A DNA stretch of 8,120 bases from Deferribacteraceae bacterium (GTDB lineage: Bacteria > Chrysiogenota > Deferribacteres > Deferribacterales > JAISNW01): NCBI GenBank assembly GCA_031278965.1, contig JAITJJ010000098.1, positions 1-8,120 on the forward strand, in the 5' to 3' direction. Position 1 is the stretch's first letter; every line of letters begins with the position of its first letter. The translations under genes were made by a program, and so were the position numbers. The notes beneath the pieces are model-generated. The model searched no databases and was not told the DNA's origin. It saw only the letters and a program-made list of their open reading frames with translations. This document shows positions 7,852 to 8,120 of the stretch, piece after piece.

Positions 7852-7874
7852 TCGGTCTTGCAGTATCATACCGA
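7852..7874 (-). promoter_or_regulatory. Second, weaker leader hairpin upstream of asd
   Basis: A 5-bp stem (TCGGT / ACCGA) with a 13-nt loop lies between the proposed transcription start and the hairpin nearer the gene. It is short enough to occur by chance and is noted only because two stems fall in one leader. Confidence 0.25.
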
Positions 7875-7896
7875 CATTATCTTAAAATAGAAGTGC

Positions 7897-7924
7897 AGTA
7901 TACCAATTGTTGCTTAAAAGGCAA
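7897..7924 (-). promoter_or_regulatory. Sigma70-like promoter for asd (proximal)
   Basis: On the minus strand, TTGCCT (7919-7924) is followed by a 16-bp spacer and TATACT (7897-7902). This is 4 of 6 and 5 of 6 matches to the consensus. Transcription would start near 7890, giving a leader of about 90 nt before asd. Confidence 0.55.
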
Positions 7925-7928
7925 GGTA

Positions 7929-7957
7929 ATTATATTTCGTCTTCTTGCAGCAAGCAA
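7929..7957 (-). promoter_or_regulatory. Sigma70-like promoter for asd (distal)
   Basis: On the minus strand, a perfect TATAAT (7929-7934) lies 17 bp after TTGCTT (7952-7957), whose -35 match is poor (3 of 6). With the proximal site it would form a tandem pair about 32 bp apart. The AT-rich surroundings raise the chance of a coincidental -10. Confidence 0.4.
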
Positions 7958-8018
7958 AAAGCTGAGGTTTCAAAGTGAAGGGATATTTTTAAGCATCGCA
8001 GATACAAATTTTTAATTT

Positions 8019-8120
8019 TTAGGGACGTACCCCAACATGGTGATCTTTTATATTAAGTTCATCATAGTGCGAGTAATCGAGGATAGCTGGCTTAAAATTG
8101 GAGATTTTGTTATTTAGCTC
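8019..8120 (-). CDS. Unidentified partial reading frame, possible C-terminus of an upstream gene
   Basis: From the right window edge, 33 codons are open on the minus strand to the TAA at 8019-8021. The frame ends with 'DYSHYDELNIKDHHVGVRP'. The composition is plausible for protein, with charged and aromatic residues mixed, but I recognise no family. The frame is short enough to be chance. If real, it is the tail of a gene in the same direction as asd, about 218 bases upstream. That gap carries the two promoter-like sites, so asd would still have its own transcription start. Confidence 0.25.
   Translation of the reverse strand, partial: ELNNKISNFKPAILDYSHYDELNIKDHHVGVRP

Noticed and set aside
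7400..7885. 161-codon plus-strand frame opposite asd
   Set aside because: It is antisense to an intact, highly conserved enzyme gene and its translation resembles no protein I know.
7801..8018. Lysine riboswitch upstream of asd
   Set aside because: The leader from the proposed promoters is only 90-120 nt, and its two short stems do not form the multi-helix junction of about 170 nt that the lysine class needs.
8001..8030. A second IS256-type terminal repeat near the right edge (tacaaatttttaattt)
   Set aside because: The likeness to the repeat at 174-198 is limited to A/T runs, and no transposase remnant is found beside it.
8037..8117. 26-codon plus-strand ORF beginning MVIFYIKF
   Set aside because: Very short, in AT-rich sequence, with no ribosome site and opposite another unassigned frame.

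Overview
The window comes from a bacterium of moderate GC. The envelope genes suggest a Gram-negative (diderm) cell: two large proteins with signal peptides, one of them of the YfhM-like alpha-2-macroglobulin (A2M) type. The sequence does not settle the phylum.

Layout. All three complete genes are on the minus strand, in the order asd, a 1205-residue exported repeat protein, then an A2M-like protein. The gaps are 42 and 29 bases, and no convincing terminator is seen between the genes. The simplest reading is one operon transcribed right to left. Transcription may start at one or both of two sigma70-like promoters near 7897-7957, which precede a leader of about 90 to 120 nt containing two small hairpins. 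The left edge (1 to about 198) is the 3' end of an IS256/Mutator-family insertion sequence on the plus strand. It consists of the last 52 codons of the transposase and a terminal inverted repeat. The right edge (8019-8120) has an unidentified minus-strand reading frame that enters from outside.

Function. asd encodes aspartate-semialdehyde dehydrogenase, the branch point to lysine/diaminopimelate, threonine and methionine. The two exported proteins have no catalytic motif that I recognise. The larger one is built from four diverged units of about 300 residues. Each unit pairs a 'DITxxF' beta domain with a carboxypeptidase-regulatory-like beta sandwich. The A2M-like protein has the N-terminal macroglobulin and bait-region half of a YfhM-type protein, but stops where the thioester (TED) half should begin.

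Points of interest. The main ones are the unusual repeat protein, its tight linkage to an A2M protein, and the missing thioester half of that A2M beside an insertion-sequence end. Either this is a short, non-thioester A2M working with a repeat-rich partner, or it is a full-length A2M gene broken in this strain. The window alone cannot decide between these.
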